Shown: positions 39,901-54,900 of the stretch, in pieces
How positions within the stretch are numbered: position 1 is the stretch's first letter
Layout: every line of letters begins with the position of its first letter
From: Meghimatium bilineatum
Taxonomy: Eukaryota > Mollusca > Gastropoda > Stylommatophora > Philomycidae
DNA: 64,000 bases
NCBI GenBank assembly: GCA_034231615.1
Contig: CM067307.1
Location: 1,332,001-1,396,000 of the forward strand
Direction: 5' to 3'
The notes under the pieces: generated by a model
What the model was told of the DNA's origin: nothing
Database searches by the model: none
The model's input: the letters and a program-made list of their open reading frames with translations, nothing else
Position numbers and translations under genes: made by a program

Positions 39901-42900
39901 AGTTTGTTTATTTTTTTTATTCAACATTCATTATCAACTGAAAGTTCATGAATGCACAATTCTTCCACAGGTCCTAGATATAATTACCTTAGGAAATGAG
40001 TTTTACCCCCCAAAAAATAAAAGGTCATCTGTCTGTTTTTGTGTGTAAATTTCACTATTTGACAGGAAATTAGAAGACCTCATTGCGAAAAAATTACTAA
40101 GAAAGGGATTTTTTATCAAATCTTTATGCAAAGTTTCTGGTACTAAAAGTTATGTTCAGATTTGCTAAGGGGGCTGGGCTTTTTTTAACACCCCAACCCC
40201 CTCCCCCTCCTTATCTACAGGCCTCCACAGTATATATATCTATGAAACATACTAGCTAAATAAATGTCTTTGATATTTTGTAGTTATGTCTTGAGAGATT
40301 CATGTTCTTGTTTGCAGGATAAAATATGTGATAAGGGTCAGCGTTGTGTTATTGAGAAAAGTAGGGGTTGTACCATGGACGACCAGGGCACTATATACAC
40401 TAAAGCTGTTTGTGTGCCAGGTAAGCACATTAGTTACAAAGTATAGGTTAAGGTAACGTTTGAAGTGGGCCTATTATTTGTTGCTTATTATTATTGCACA
40501 CTCCAATATTTCCATAAATGATAATTACTCCACTTCAGTAAATCCCTCATGGTGTAGCAGCTGATGGTTCTGGTTTTGTGTTGCTTGAGTGTGATTTTTG
40601 AAAGTTTTGTGAAGTATTATCTCCAGGCTAACTGGAGTGAAGTGTTACCTCCAGGCTACACTGAACCTTTCTGTCAATTCATGGATTCTTGTTATCGCAT
40701 TCACATTCTCAGATCATGCAGACACTTGTAGAGCATTGAGTATGTTTGCTCTATCCATAGATTGAGTATCTGTTATGACAGCAGAACCAGCTAACTTGTT
40801 TACCTGATTGTCTCACACCTGTGTGTCCAGGTAACAGAACTAGTCAACTGGTTTGTATGTGACTTTTTGAATTGCACTAATTGATTTTCTCAGTATATAC
40901 ACATATATCTACACATGTACATGTGCCTGAGATTACAGCAAGTTTACTGTCTATATTACTGCAAACACAAAAAGTCCATCATAAAGAATTACATAAACAT
41001 GGAATGGAACTCAACTCACCCATGCAGTCAAAAAGATGATGAACAAAAAGATGATGCTATCTACCTGCTTGGAAGAAAGGCATGGAATGGAACTCAACTC
41101 ACCCATGCAGTCGAAAAGATTATGACATCTACATTCTTGGAAGAAAGAAAGAAACAATTATGTTTTGGCTGAGATCAGTCTACTAGAGACTCAAACAAAA
41201 CACATGTCATCTGAGTCATGTATGGGAAGTTTGGAATTTGTGATACCAATATGGTACCCCTGTGGACAGTCTTCAGAGTACACTGAACATATTTTGAAGA
41301 ACTGCCCACTGTACCACACCGCAAGAAGAAAACTATGGCAATCAGAAACAGCACTGGCAGAAAGTTCCACAGTGAAGAAGAAGAACTGCAAACAGCACTA
41401 TGTCAGGGCTGGTGACTACAGTATTCAATTCATTGATAAAATTCATTTCAGCATCTGACTTCAGCTGGAGAATAAAGAAGAACTGCAAATAGCTCTATCA
41501 TGTGTATGTTGTTGGGATAAAATCCTGGTTACATGAACTGTTTGTCTAAGCGATCTGACAGTAAAAGCCGATGCATACTATTGGTGGCAGATGAATGACC
41601 TTTTCGTGTAGATCACAACATCTAAGTAATCAGAATATTCACAGATAAGTGTCCTTGAACTCTGCATTCGCAATGTGTTCTCTGCAATCTCTATTTCCTT
41701 GAAAGACAATGGGAACATATATCCATTCCTCAAAGAGATTTATTTCTTCTGATGAACATGACTCTTTAACAGTAGGCGCCTATCACATGCACTCCTCATT
41801 CTTGCTTTGCTTTTCTTAAGCCTGCTTCCCATCATATTAGTGTGCTCTATGTGTAATGGATGTTCTGTGTATGTGCTTACTCTGAGTTATGTACAGGCAC
41901 ATCACATGTAAATTCAGTGAAATATGTTTGCAATGTCAAGCAGGAACTTCATAGCCACTTAGTGTGTGTCCCTGGTACAACACAAAATGTGTGTGTCCCT
42001 GGTACAACACAAAATGTGTGTGCCTGGTACAGCACTAAATGTGTGTGTCTCTGGTAGAGCACAAAATGTGTGTGCCTGGTACAGCACTACATGTGTGTGT
42101 CTCTGGTAGAGCACAAAATGTGTGTGCCTGGTACAGCACTAAATGTGTGTGTCTCTGGTAGAGCACAAAATGTGTGTGCCTGGTACAACACAAAATATTT
42201 GTGCCCCTGGTACAGCAGAAAATGTGTGTGCCTGATACAGCACTAAATGTGTGTGTCTCTGATAGAGCACAAAATGAATTGCATTACTTTTTTTCTGAGC
42301 TCTCTTGTCTCTCAATCTGTATTTTATTGTTTCTGAGCTCTCTTTCAATCTGTGTTTTAATGGCTGTGTTTTAATGGCTTTGTTTTAATGGCTTTGTTTT
42401 AATGGCTGTGTTTTAATGGCTATGTTTTAATGACTGTGTTTTAATGACTGTGTTTTAATGGCTGTGTTTTAATGGCTGTGTTTTAATGACTGTTTTAATG
42501 ACTGTGTTTTAATGGCTGTGTTTTGATGGCTGTGTTTTAATGGCTGTGTTTTAATGGCTGTGTTTTAATGGCTGTGATAATAGAGCCTGCATATACTGAC
42601 ATTGTTGATTAGATTTATTCAAGTTCTCTGTGTACAGAATATACAGTAAAATATATATAATTTTAGTGCTACTTAGAGCTGATATACTAAATGTTCTCTG
42701 TGGAAGTTGATATACTAAATGTATTAGGTCTTAGGTATGTTGATTATCATCTTCGCACACTGGACACATCCATAGGTGCTCCGATTTCCGCTTCAGTAAA
42801 TCTCTCAGGGTATAACGGCAGATGGTTCCAGTTCTATGTTGGTTCACTAAATGTTCTAATGTAAATGTAACACATTGTAAATGGAAGTTGATATACTAAA

Positions 42901-45900
42901 TGTTCTCTGTGGAAGTTGATATACTAAATGTTCTCTGTGGAAGTTGATAGGTATGGGCTTGTTTCTTTTTCTTCCTCTTCTATACTCATTCTCAAACTCT
43001 TGCAGATTAGCATTATGTAGTCCTAGTATAGAGAACGGAATGTGTTGTGTAATGTTTTCCAGATTGGCTGGGATCTATCCTTTTCTGCTTGAAACATTTG
43101 TCTACTGGGTCAATTTGACCCTCTACAGGATGGGATAGCCAATGTTACCTTAACACCTCATCAGTTGCATCTTGTGACATGTATTGCAGGTAACTGTCAC
43201 AATTCTTCACTTCTCATGTGGGCTTGGAAACAGGCAATCAATGGACTTGCTTATTGGCAACAGTGTTGCTGCATATAGTTATGCTAAGTACACTCCAGCT
43301 TTACCTTACAACAGTAACTCAATTAGTCTGAAAACTGGGGAAACTAATTTGTGAATGATGTAAATAATAACCAAACTGCACCTCATTTGATGTTTTGTGT
43401 ATCATTGGAGCATAAAATTCAAACAGCATCACTATTGCTTGTAACTAACTAATGATTATGCTTTTTAAAAATGCAAACAATGTGATGCGGCTGGAAGACC
43501 ATTTCATTGTATTTAAAATATTGTGTGTTTATTTCTAGTTCTTTGTTATTTCTTGAAAAAGTCCCTATTGGACAGTAATTTGGAAAAATTAATTGTTCAT
43601 TTGTTTTTCATTAGTTCTCTTTTGCATTAGTTTTGCTATTTATTAGTTATACATCATTGACAAAACTATATCCTAGTTGTCATTGAGACCTATGACTAAC
43701 ACTATGACAAAACTATATCCTAGTTGTCATTGAGACATATGACTAAAACTATGACAAAACTATATCCTAGTTGTCATTGAGACATATGACTAAAACTATG
43801 ACAAAACTATATCCTAGTTGTCATTGTGACACAAGACTGACACTAAAAAGGAAGTAGATGCAGCTTGCAAACACTAATTTCATTGTCTTCTGGAACTCTT
43901 GGGATGTCAATAATATTAGCAATAGCAATAACAACAACTGGTTGTCATTTGGTAAATTAAAAAATTGGATCCAAAACCATTGTCTTAACTTTGCTATGAA
44001 TCAATACATGGCACTCAGAACTGAATGGCTTCTGAAAATTAATGTGATTAACAATGACTGTTGATATGGTTTCTGTGCTATTCTAATGAAGTAATATGCC
44101 TGTCTTTCAGCTGATAAAGCAGGATTCTGCCCTGATTATTATTATTCTCCTGGATTGTTTGAAGCTGCCATGAGCAGTAAGTCATGCAACGTGACTTGCT
44201 TTGATGATACAGACTGTGAAGGGGAGAAGAAATGTTGCGGTGCCTGTGGGAACAAATGTGTCGATCCACAAAGTATGTACTTTAATGTATAAATAATAGC
44301 CTAAACTGATGATATATCTGCATGCAACAGATGCTGATTAGCTGATATTCTAAACTGTATCATTAATAGGTAATAACTGCAGCAAATATGCAATTCAGCA
44401 GACAAAATTGGAAAAATAGTGACTAAACTTGTTAAATAATAATAACACACACATACATGTTTGGACCAATAGGACATCAAGAGCACAATATAATGCAATA
44501 ACGAGTAAGGAATAGCTCTTTATGCTCACAACATAATAGCTGTATGGGATAAATCCCAGAAGTTTAGAGAGTGTATCCATGATGTAAAAACTAGATGGAT
44601 AGAGATGGAACACGACCAAATAGAAAATATCCCATTGTGTTCTTGTAATTTTCTGTGTGCAGTGCTAAATAGAAATTTGCAGAACTTTTATTAATTTAGT
44701 ATAGCTATGTTGGTTACCATCATCACACATCAGACTATTTCAGAATCTCTGTAGTGTTGTGTTGAATACATTTGGGAATCTCTGTAGTGTTGTGTTGAAT
44801 ACATTTGGGAATCTCTGTAGTGTTGTGTTGAATACATTTGGGAATCTCTGTAGTGTTGTGTTGAATACATTTGGGAATCTCTGTAGTGTTGTGTTGAATA
44901 CACTTGGGAATCTCTGTAGTGTTGTGTTGAATACACTTGGGAATCTCTGTAGTGTTGTGTTGAATACACTTGGGAATCTCTGTAGTGTTGCGTTTTTGTA
45001 ATTTTATGACTAAGACATTTGATAATCTTTGTAGTTTTGTCATTATCAAATGTGGAAATATTTATAGTGTTATAATTAAGAAGTTTGGAGATCACTGTAT
45101 TGTTGTGATTAAGATATTCAGGGATATCTGTGATTTAACTTTCAAGCCATGACCACAAAATTGTGAATTATAAATCCAACCAGGAAATATGATTTACAAA
45201 TGCAATATTTTAAAAGTCAACGGGAAGGACATACCGGGTACTTTGTTTGGTACCCTTCAGCAGGCAGTGTGATGCTCTTTCAAATTATGATGCCATCTAT
45301 AAACCAGCATTATTACTGTCATATCCCATGCCAAGCACGTATGTGTTGAGTCATTGTTGCAAATAAAACCGCATCGCAACTGAATTGAAGAAAGAGAGCA
45401 AACTATCACATCTCATCTGTAAACTTGCATTATAACTGTTACACCTATATCCTTGCATTATAACTGTTACATCAAATTAACTTGCAATATAATTGTTACA
45501 TCTATAAACTTGCACTATAACTGTTACACCTATAAACTTGCATTATAACTGTAACATCAAATAAACTTTCATTGCAATTGTTACATCTATAAACTTGTAC
45601 AATGACTGGACTCATCAAATTGATAAATTATACATTATGACATTATAAATCCTGCATTATCACATCTATAAACCTGCAGAAAATTTACTAATCTTGTCCC
45701 ATCTGCTTGTTGACACTGTTCCATTCAAATTTGTAAACAAGCATGAAACTTTTGTTCCATATGTAAATCTGCTCCAGTAGTTTGTTGTTTAATTATTTCT
45801 TCTTATCTCTGACTCTATCCCTGTCACATATCTAGGGTGTGTACAAAGTTGCTGTGCACTGACATCACACTGATCTGAACTAAATACTTATAATTCCTAT

Positions 45901-48900
45901 GATTTAGTATCACCAATAATAGAAATAAGTACACAGTGATTATGTAGATAAACAAAAATGAGTAAAATATCCATAGGTGTCAACTAGTACTGATTTTCTG
46001 TATTAATAAAGATTTTGGGCCTAAAATAAAATAATCTCAAAATGCCAAATTAAAAAAAAATTTTTGTTTTTGGATGCATTTAAAAATAAAAAATTGATCA
46101 CTTGGTGTTAAATTTCCCAGTAATTAGGATCTCATGTGCTCATACTGATAGGCAAAAATTTTAAAAAAAATTAATTAGTGGAGGTTTTTGGGGGTTTAAA
46201 AAAATGCTAAATATGGACATTGTTATTGAAATATGGAAATAAATTGTTAAAATATGTATTTATGAAAAAATTAGTTGAAACCTATGCATATCTTATGCAG
46301 AATAAACCAACCCAACATTTTTTGGCTGTAGTGATTTTTTTATGAAGACATCAGGGAAAGAATATGTATAACACCATAAACAGAATACATAGACAGGCAG
46401 CAGATCAAGTGATTTTGCCACATTATCAGAATGCATCACTATAAATTACCTGTGAAGTCATATAACTAAATGAGATCAGGGTACAAAGCCAGAGGAAGAC
46501 CACGGAAAAGATGGATAGAAAACCTCAGGGACATCTTGAGCAAACATGGTCATAGCACAGTGGAGGCAACACATCTGGCCTTGAAACACAAGCTTGAACT
46601 CTAATCACTTCTAAGCTTAACAGCAAGAGTGGATAACAAACCACATGGAGAAAGACAACAGACAATATGGATTTTCTAGGCAATGTAAATGAATCAGTAG
46701 TTTACTATTGCTTTCTGAATGATCCAGGGGCACAATTTCCTGAAGTTTTAAAGATCTTTTATCATCATCATGTGGCATATTCTTTCCAGAGTGTAGTTTT
46801 CTTTATGAATCTTGTGAATACTTAACGATTTCTGGGGCGAGTTGATCTGCTGAATACTTCACGATTCTGGGCGAGTTGATCTGCCACAGCCACAGATATG
46901 TTTATGTTTAAATAATCTGATATATTACTGCACCATTGTCATCTTGGGTGCCCTCTTCCCCTGTTGCCTTTAACTCTGCCTTCAGCTATTAATCTTTCCA
47001 TGCTGTTATGTTTCTCTATATGATCCCAAAAAAACACAGTTTTCTTGTTATAATGTTGTTAAGGAGCCAACCCTCTTCGACCTTTTATACCCAGTATAAA
47101 TCTGCTTGATAACATTCATCATCATCAGATGCCAAACCTGCTGGTGTTTTTGGTTATGCCACAGCTCTCTGTCCACAGTATTATGTATCAAGATCGTTGT
47201 TGTTTCCTTGTAGTGCCAGGTTGTCAAACTGTCTAATATTTTCTCACATTGTTGCCCTCTGTCTCGGCTGCCTTCAATTTTGCCTGTTGTGACTATGTTT
47301 TCCAAATCTGGCTGTCTCATGAAAAGGCCAAAAAATGGAGATTGTCTTTTTCTATATTATTGATTAAGGTCCGTTTCGCATTTGACTCTTTCAACACCTC
47401 TACATTAGTTTTTCTGGCAATCTATGGTATTCTCAGCATTCTTCTATAGAACCACATCTCTATTGCCTATAATTTCCCACTTTCCAGTTTGTTTATTGTC
47501 AAAGACTCGCACCCATATCTTAGTATAGGGGTTATATAGCACTGCAGAACTCTCTTTCTCACCTCTAATGACAGGGTCATATTACACAATATATTTTTCA
47601 TTTTTCTGAATGTTGTTTTTGCCTGTCCTATTCTGCATCTTATTTCTGTTGAACTTCTTCCATCTGCTGTAATCATTGTACCTAAATATTTGAATTGGTA
47701 TGCCTGTTTTAATACTATATCATTCACTTTGATCTTGCAAGGTGTGTTTTTTGTTTCTTTGAAATAACCATTACTTCTGTTTTCTAGATATTTAGGAAGA
47801 GGCCTTTCTCTTTACTTGCTATGACTACTACATTAATTAAATCTTGAAGGTCTTCCTCACTTTTTGCAATCAGAACAATGTCATCCGCATATCTCAAATT
47901 ATTTATGTTATGTCCTCCCACTGATATTCCTGGGATATCTACTATTGCACACAATATGCTTTCACTGTGTAAAGAGAACAGGTCTTTTGAAAGCACACAT
48001 CCCTGTCTGACTCCTTGTTTTTTGTGTGTTAAAATGGGCCAAATTGATTTCCTACTCTTATTGCTGCTGTTTGCTGCTAGTACATGTTCTTGATGATTCT
48101 GCCAATGTTAAAATTCTCTAGCTTGTGTATAACTTCACTATATATGACATTACGACTTTACAGCGATCATATCTATAAACCTGCTTGATGGTATACTCCT
48201 CTAGCATATATAAATGTGCATGATGTCAGTGCTCCTATCACATCTATAAATTTAAAAGATGAGATGATTCCTGTCACATATAAATCTGCATGACAACACT
48301 ACTACTGTCAAATATAAATCTGCATAATCAGACTTTTGTTGTGTGAATCTATAAACATACATGAAGAATCTACTTCTATGATATTTATAGATCTGAATGT
48401 TCACTATACACGATTTTATTTGCATCCAGTGAGACAATCTTGCAGTGAATTTAAGAGTACAGCTATCTCACAGCTGGACTATATAAACAAGGCACGAGAC
48501 AAGCTGATGACTACCAGAATCTTAACACGATCTCAGATAAGAATGTTAGAAAGAATCATAGATGTTCATGAAATGTGGATGCCCAGCTGTCTGGACAGTG
48601 ATGACTTGTTGTATAAACCTTTCCAGGTAAAGTGCTATAGATAACGGTGGTTGATCCCTTTTGGATTATATCGCATCATTGGTAATGATGAGTAGACTCT
48701 GATCTATTTGCCAGATTGCTACTTCCATTAATAATCTATCAAACACATTACCTATTTCTTCTTATTTTCTGCTTAGGCCTACTTCCTTTCTGCTTATTTA
48801 TTCCTTTCTATTCATTTCTTCTTTTATACATATTTTTCCTTTCTACTTATTTATTCTTCATTTCTATTAATTTCTTCTACTTGTATGTTTATTTATTCTT

Positions 48901-51900
48901 TTCTGCCTAATTTGCTTGGAAAATCATTGAACACTGAAATAAACTGTCTAATCATGCAATAACTTTTAATCGCAGCCAGTCCTACAAATATCATGTTGAG
49001 CAAATACCACAATGCTGTAAATGAGGCCTTGAAGCAATTAAACCTATAGAGGATGTGCCACTTCAACAACAACTGCTTGTCCTTGTTCTTCATCAGCTGG
49101 GTCTCTCTGTTATTTCTTCATCAGCTGGGTCTCTCTGTTATTGATTATGGATTAGGCATTCTCATGCCTGTGAATTTCTAGTGTGAGCATCTGGAATGTG
49201 AATTTCTAGTGTGAGCATCTGGAATGTATCCAAAATGGGTAATGGTAAAGTTAGGTCCCATGGCAGCAGCCTACCATCAGGGATGAAGATAACTCTTTAT
49301 GTGCTAGTACAGCAACTATTAGGTGGGTTAGCCAGTTCCTTTCCTTGATGTACTTACCTCCCCTAACTCATGCATCAGGTACTCATTTACAGCTGTGTCA
49401 ACTGGAAGAATGGTCATGTCAAGCTAGAAATCATAACCAAAGTTTTTTTGTCTGGACATGGTTTCAAACCTGGCACGTTGTGACCTGATTATAGCAAGCA
49501 AGCTGACTATCGACTAGGCTAGAAGCTGGCACGCTATAACCTGTGATAACAAGCAAGCTGACTATTGACTAGGCTAGAACCTGGCACGCTATAACCTGTG
49601 ATAGCTAGCAGGCTGACTATCGACTAGGCTAGAAGCTGGCACGCTATAACCTGTGATAGCAAGCTAGCTGACTATCAATTAGGCTAGAACCTGGCATGAT
49701 ATAACCTGTGATAGCAAGCAAGCTCACTATTAACTAGACTAGAATGTGTCACGCTATAACCTGTGATAGCAAGCAAGCTGACTATCAACTAGACTACCTC
49801 TGAAATGAGGTAAGGTGTATAGTTTTGGATGCTCCCAATGTAATAATGAGATGCATGTTTGGATTTATATCATTCTCTCACCCAAGCTAGAGCATATGTC
49901 TGTGCCACTATATACCAGAGCTAGAGCATATGTCTGTGCCACTATATACCAGAGCTAGAGCATATGTCTGTGCCACTATATACCAGAGCTAGAGCATATG
50001 TTTGTGCCACTATATACCAGAGCTAGAGCATATGTCTGTGCCACTATATACCAGAGCTAGAGCATATGTCTGTGCCACTATATACCAGAGCTAGAGCATA
50101 TGTCTGTGCCACTATATACCAGAGCTAGAGCATATGTCTGTGCCACTATATACCAGAGACAGCCCCTATATAAGAACACTAATAATCACAAGGGCATAAG
50201 AATTAAGCTTGACATATGATTTGTGGCACAGGTTAAAATAGAAATGGGTAAGTTTATAGCAATCTATGCCCTATCAAAAGTATAAGAATGGAAATGGGAG
50301 TGGATAGGCTTGTATCAAATATACATTTAGTTTATGAATTGAAAATGGCTAAGCGAGATACTTTGCACTTGCTTGAGAAATGCCTGTTGAGTGTAAACAC
50401 TACTATAGATGATACTTCTAGGATATGATTGAGTTAATTTGCTTTTCAGTGTGGCATAAGTAGGACTGGGCATCTGAGGGGCAGAACGAGGAATGTGTTC
50501 AACCAGTAAGTCACAGGAATCATCAGTATGCATAGGCCTACACTTGGAATTATGAAATATTAATCTTCTATTGGTTTGCCCTTAGTGCAGTACTGTCAGC
50601 TCAAATATCAATCGATCTTATAATGATTTGTCCAAATTGCAGGGATGTTAGCTCAATAATAAATTCTTTTATGTTGATTTCTTCTTGTCTTTTAATGTCT
50701 TCTTTTTTTTAAAAATTAAATTTTTTCTTTTCTGTTTATATCTTGATTTCTATTTATTTCTTCTTTCTCCTGGTATATCTTCTTTCTCCTAGTTTATCAT
50801 CTATTCTCCTTAATATTTTGTAATACTTTCTACTAATTTGTTTTACTTTTTTTCAAGTCCTGTATTGATTTTAACATCAAATTGATATAAAAGTTTGAGA
50901 AAAGTCTTCAGATAAAGTTCAAATTGCACACTTAACCTTATGGAGACTGTCATAGAAAAGATACATTTATTAATCATTAATCATTAATCATAATCATTAA
51001 TAAATAAATTGCACATCAGTAATGAAATGTATCTATACAATTCTACTTCTGGAATCTTGTCCTGAGTCCTTCTTTAACTCTTAGTGGACCAGGGACAAAT
51101 GGGATATACAGGAAAAAATGACAAATATCTTGTCGCTTGGTTCACTATGAGTTAATATCAAATGTACCAGCAATTGATAAACTAATATCTTTGTCATAAA
51201 CATTACAAAAAAAGATGTATTGTACCTCCCATCCTGTTGAGGTGAAAACTTGTACAAAAGATCACAAAGTTATAGAAATACTTTACAAAATAAAACCATA
51301 CAGAGTAGATAAATATATTGATAGATTTTTAACAATTTTATAGAGAAATTACAAATCGATGAATGAAAACCTATTAACAAGATGTAGTTTCAACACCAGT
51401 GAAATGAAGATCTTAAGAGAAAATATATTTAGATAATCATGTTGTGAAGAAATTGGAGAGGAGATGGACACCTCCAGATAAAACTTTTGTCCACTGAAAT
51501 ATTGCAATAGATAATCAACTTTACTTTAGTGTGATAAAGTTTGGTAGTATGAAACCTCTAATAGAACTGTCTACTTTACTTTAGTGTGATGGGGTTTGGT
51601 AGTATGAAACCTCTAATAGAACTGTCTACTTTACTTTAGTGTGATGGGGTTTGGTAGTATGAAACCTCTAATAGAACTGTCTACTTTACTTTAGTGTGAT
51701 AGGGTTTGGTAGTATGAAACCTCTAATAGAACTGTCTACTTTACTTTAGTGTGATAGGGTTTGGTAGTATGAAACCTCTAATAGAACTGACTACTTTACT
51801 TTAGTGTGATAGGGTTTGGTAGTATGAAACCTCTAATAGAACTGTCTACTTTACTTTAGTGTGATGGGGTTTGGTAGTATGAAACCTCTAATAGAACTGA

Positions 51901-54900
51901 CTACTTTACTTTAGTGTGATAGGGTTTGGTAGTATGAAACCTCTAATAGAACTGTCTACTTTACTTTAGTATGATATGGTTTGGTAGTATGAAACCTCTA
52001 ATAGAACTGTCTACTTTACTTTAGTGTGATGGGGTTTGGTAGTATGAAACCTCTAATAGAACTGTCTACTTTACTTTAGTGTGATGGGGTTTGGTAGTAT
52101 GAAACCTCTAATAGAACTGTCTACTTTACTTTCGTGTGATGGGGTTTGGTAGTATGAAACCTCTAATAGAACTGTCTACTTTACTTTAGTATGATAGGGT
52201 TTGGTAGTATGAAACCTCTAATAGAACTGTCTACTTTACTTTAGTGTGATGGGGTTTGGTAGTATGAAACCTCTAATAGAACTGTCTACTTTACTTTAGT
52301 ATGATAGGGTTTGGTAGTATGAAACCTCTAATAGAACTGTCTACTTTACTTTAGTGTGATGGGGTTTGGTAGTATGAAACCTCTAATAGAACTGTCTACT
52401 TTACTTTAGTGTGATGGGGTTTGGTAGTATGAAACCTCTAATAGAACTGTCTACTTTACTTTAGTGTGATGGGGTTTGGTAGTATGAAACCTCTAATAGA
52501 ACTGTCTACTTTACTTTAGTATGATAGGGTTTGGTAGTATGAAACCTCTAATAGAACTTATGAAACCTCTAATAGAACTGTCTACTTTACTTTAGTGTGA
52601 TGGGGTTTGGTAGTATGAAACCTCTAATAGAACTGTCTACTTTACTTTAGTATGATAGGGTTTGGTAGTATGAAACCTCTAATAGAACTGTCTACTTTAC
52701 TTTAGTGTGATGGGGTTTGGTAGTATGAAACCTCTAATAGAACTGTCTACTTTACTTTAGTGTGATGGGGTTTGGTAGTATGAAACCTCTAATAGAACTG
52801 TCTACTTTACTTTAGTGTGATGGGGTTTGGTAGTATGAAACCTCTAATAGAACTGTCTACTTTACTTTAGTATGATAGGGTTTGGTAGTATGAAACCTCT
52901 AATAGAACTGTCTACTTTACTTTAGTGTGATGGGGTTTGGTAGTATGAAACCTCTAATAGAACTGTCTACTTTACTTTAGTATGATAGAGTTTGGTAGTA
53001 TGAAACCTCTAATAGAACTGTCTACTTTACTTTAGTATGATAGGATTTGGTAGTATGAAACCTCTAATAGAACTGTCTACTTTACTTTAGTATGATAGGG
53101 TTTGGTAGTATGAAACCTCTAATAGAACTGTCTACTTTACTTTAGTATGATAGGGTTTGGTAGTATGAAACCTCTAATAGAACTGTCTACTTTACTTTAG
53201 TGTGATAAAGTTTGGTAGTATGAAACCTCTAATAGAACTGTCTACTTTACTTTAGTGTGATGGGGTTTGGTAGTATGAAACCTCTAATAGAACTGTCTAC
53301 TTTACTTTAGTGTGATAGGGTTTGGTAGTATGAAACCTCTAATAGAACTGTCTACTTTACTTTAGTGTGATGGGGTTTGGTAGTATGAAACCTCTAATAG
53401 AACTGTCTACTTTACTTTAGTGTGATAGGGTTTGGTAGTATGAAACCTTTAATAGAACTATCTACTTTACTTTAGTATGATAGGGTTTGGTAGTATGAAA
53501 CCTCTAATAGAACTTATGAAACCTCTAATAGAACTGTCTACTTTACTTTAGTGTGATAGGGTTTGGTAGTATGAAACCTTTAATATAACTATCTACTTTA
53601 CTTTAGTATGATATGGTTTGGTAGTATGAAACCTCTAATAGAACTATCTATTTTACTTTAGTATGATAGGGTTTGGTAGTATGAAACCTCTAATAGAACT
53701 ATCTACTATACTTTAGTATGATAGGGTTTGGTAGTATGAAACCTCTAATAGAACTATCTACTTTACTTTAGTATGATAGGGTTTGGTAGTATGAAACCTC
53801 TAATAGAACTATCTACTTTACTTTAGTATGATAGGGTTTGGTAGTATGAAACCTCTAATAGAACTATCTAGTTTACTTTAGTATGATAGGGTTTGGTAGT
53901 ATGAAACCTCTAATAGAACTTATGAAACCTCTAATAGAACTGTCTACTTTACTTTAGTATGATAGGGTTTGGTAGTATGAAACCTCTAATAGAACTTATG
54001 AAACCTCTAATAGAACTGTCTACTTTACTTTAGTGTGATAGGGTTTGGTAGTATGAAACCTCTAATAGAACTGTCTACTTTACTTTAGTGTGATAGGGTT
54101 TGGTAGTATGAAACCTCTAATAGAACTTATGAAACCTCGAATAGAACTGTCTACTTTACTTTAGTATGATAGGGTTTGGTAGTATGAAACCTCTAATAGA
54201 ACTTATGAAACCTCTAATAGAACTGTCTACTTTACTTTAGTGTGATAGGGTTTGGTAGTATGAAACCTCTAATAGAACTGTCTACTTTACTTTAGTGTGA
54301 TGGGGTTTGGTAGTAAGACATTTCTTATGTGTACAAATATTTGTTTCTACTTTGCATCATATTTTCTATTGCTGCTAACTTTTTCTCCCCAGTGTCAACA
54401 TGAACTTGATAGCTCAGGAAGACTGGGAAATGCTTCATCCTGCTTCTGTGTGGACTTCTTGGGAAAGAAAATTGAGGGAGCTAAAGCAAACCCCTCAGAC
54501 CCAACCAGCTGTAACATAAAACCTTTCATGTGTCCATCCAAGCAGACATATCAAAATAAAGTAGATCAGATAATCTGTAATGATGACAATGATTGCCTTG
54601 GTGGAGACAAGTGCTGTGAAATACAAAACCAAAAAATGTGCCAAAAACCAGTTGATACATCAACACTGACTACCACACTAGACCAGCTCATGTCTACTCT
54701 ATGTCAAAATAATTCAAACATGTGTCAAGGTTAGTAGAAATATTAGAATGTCTTTGTATTTTAAAAAATGAATAGGCCTATTCTTTGTATCAGATATCAT
54801 CACTATTTTTCTTATTTTAAATAATAATTATTTTTTTGGTCATCAGATCACATCAATTTTCTTCTTTTGTCTGTAGGGCTCAGATTTTTATTAATATCTG

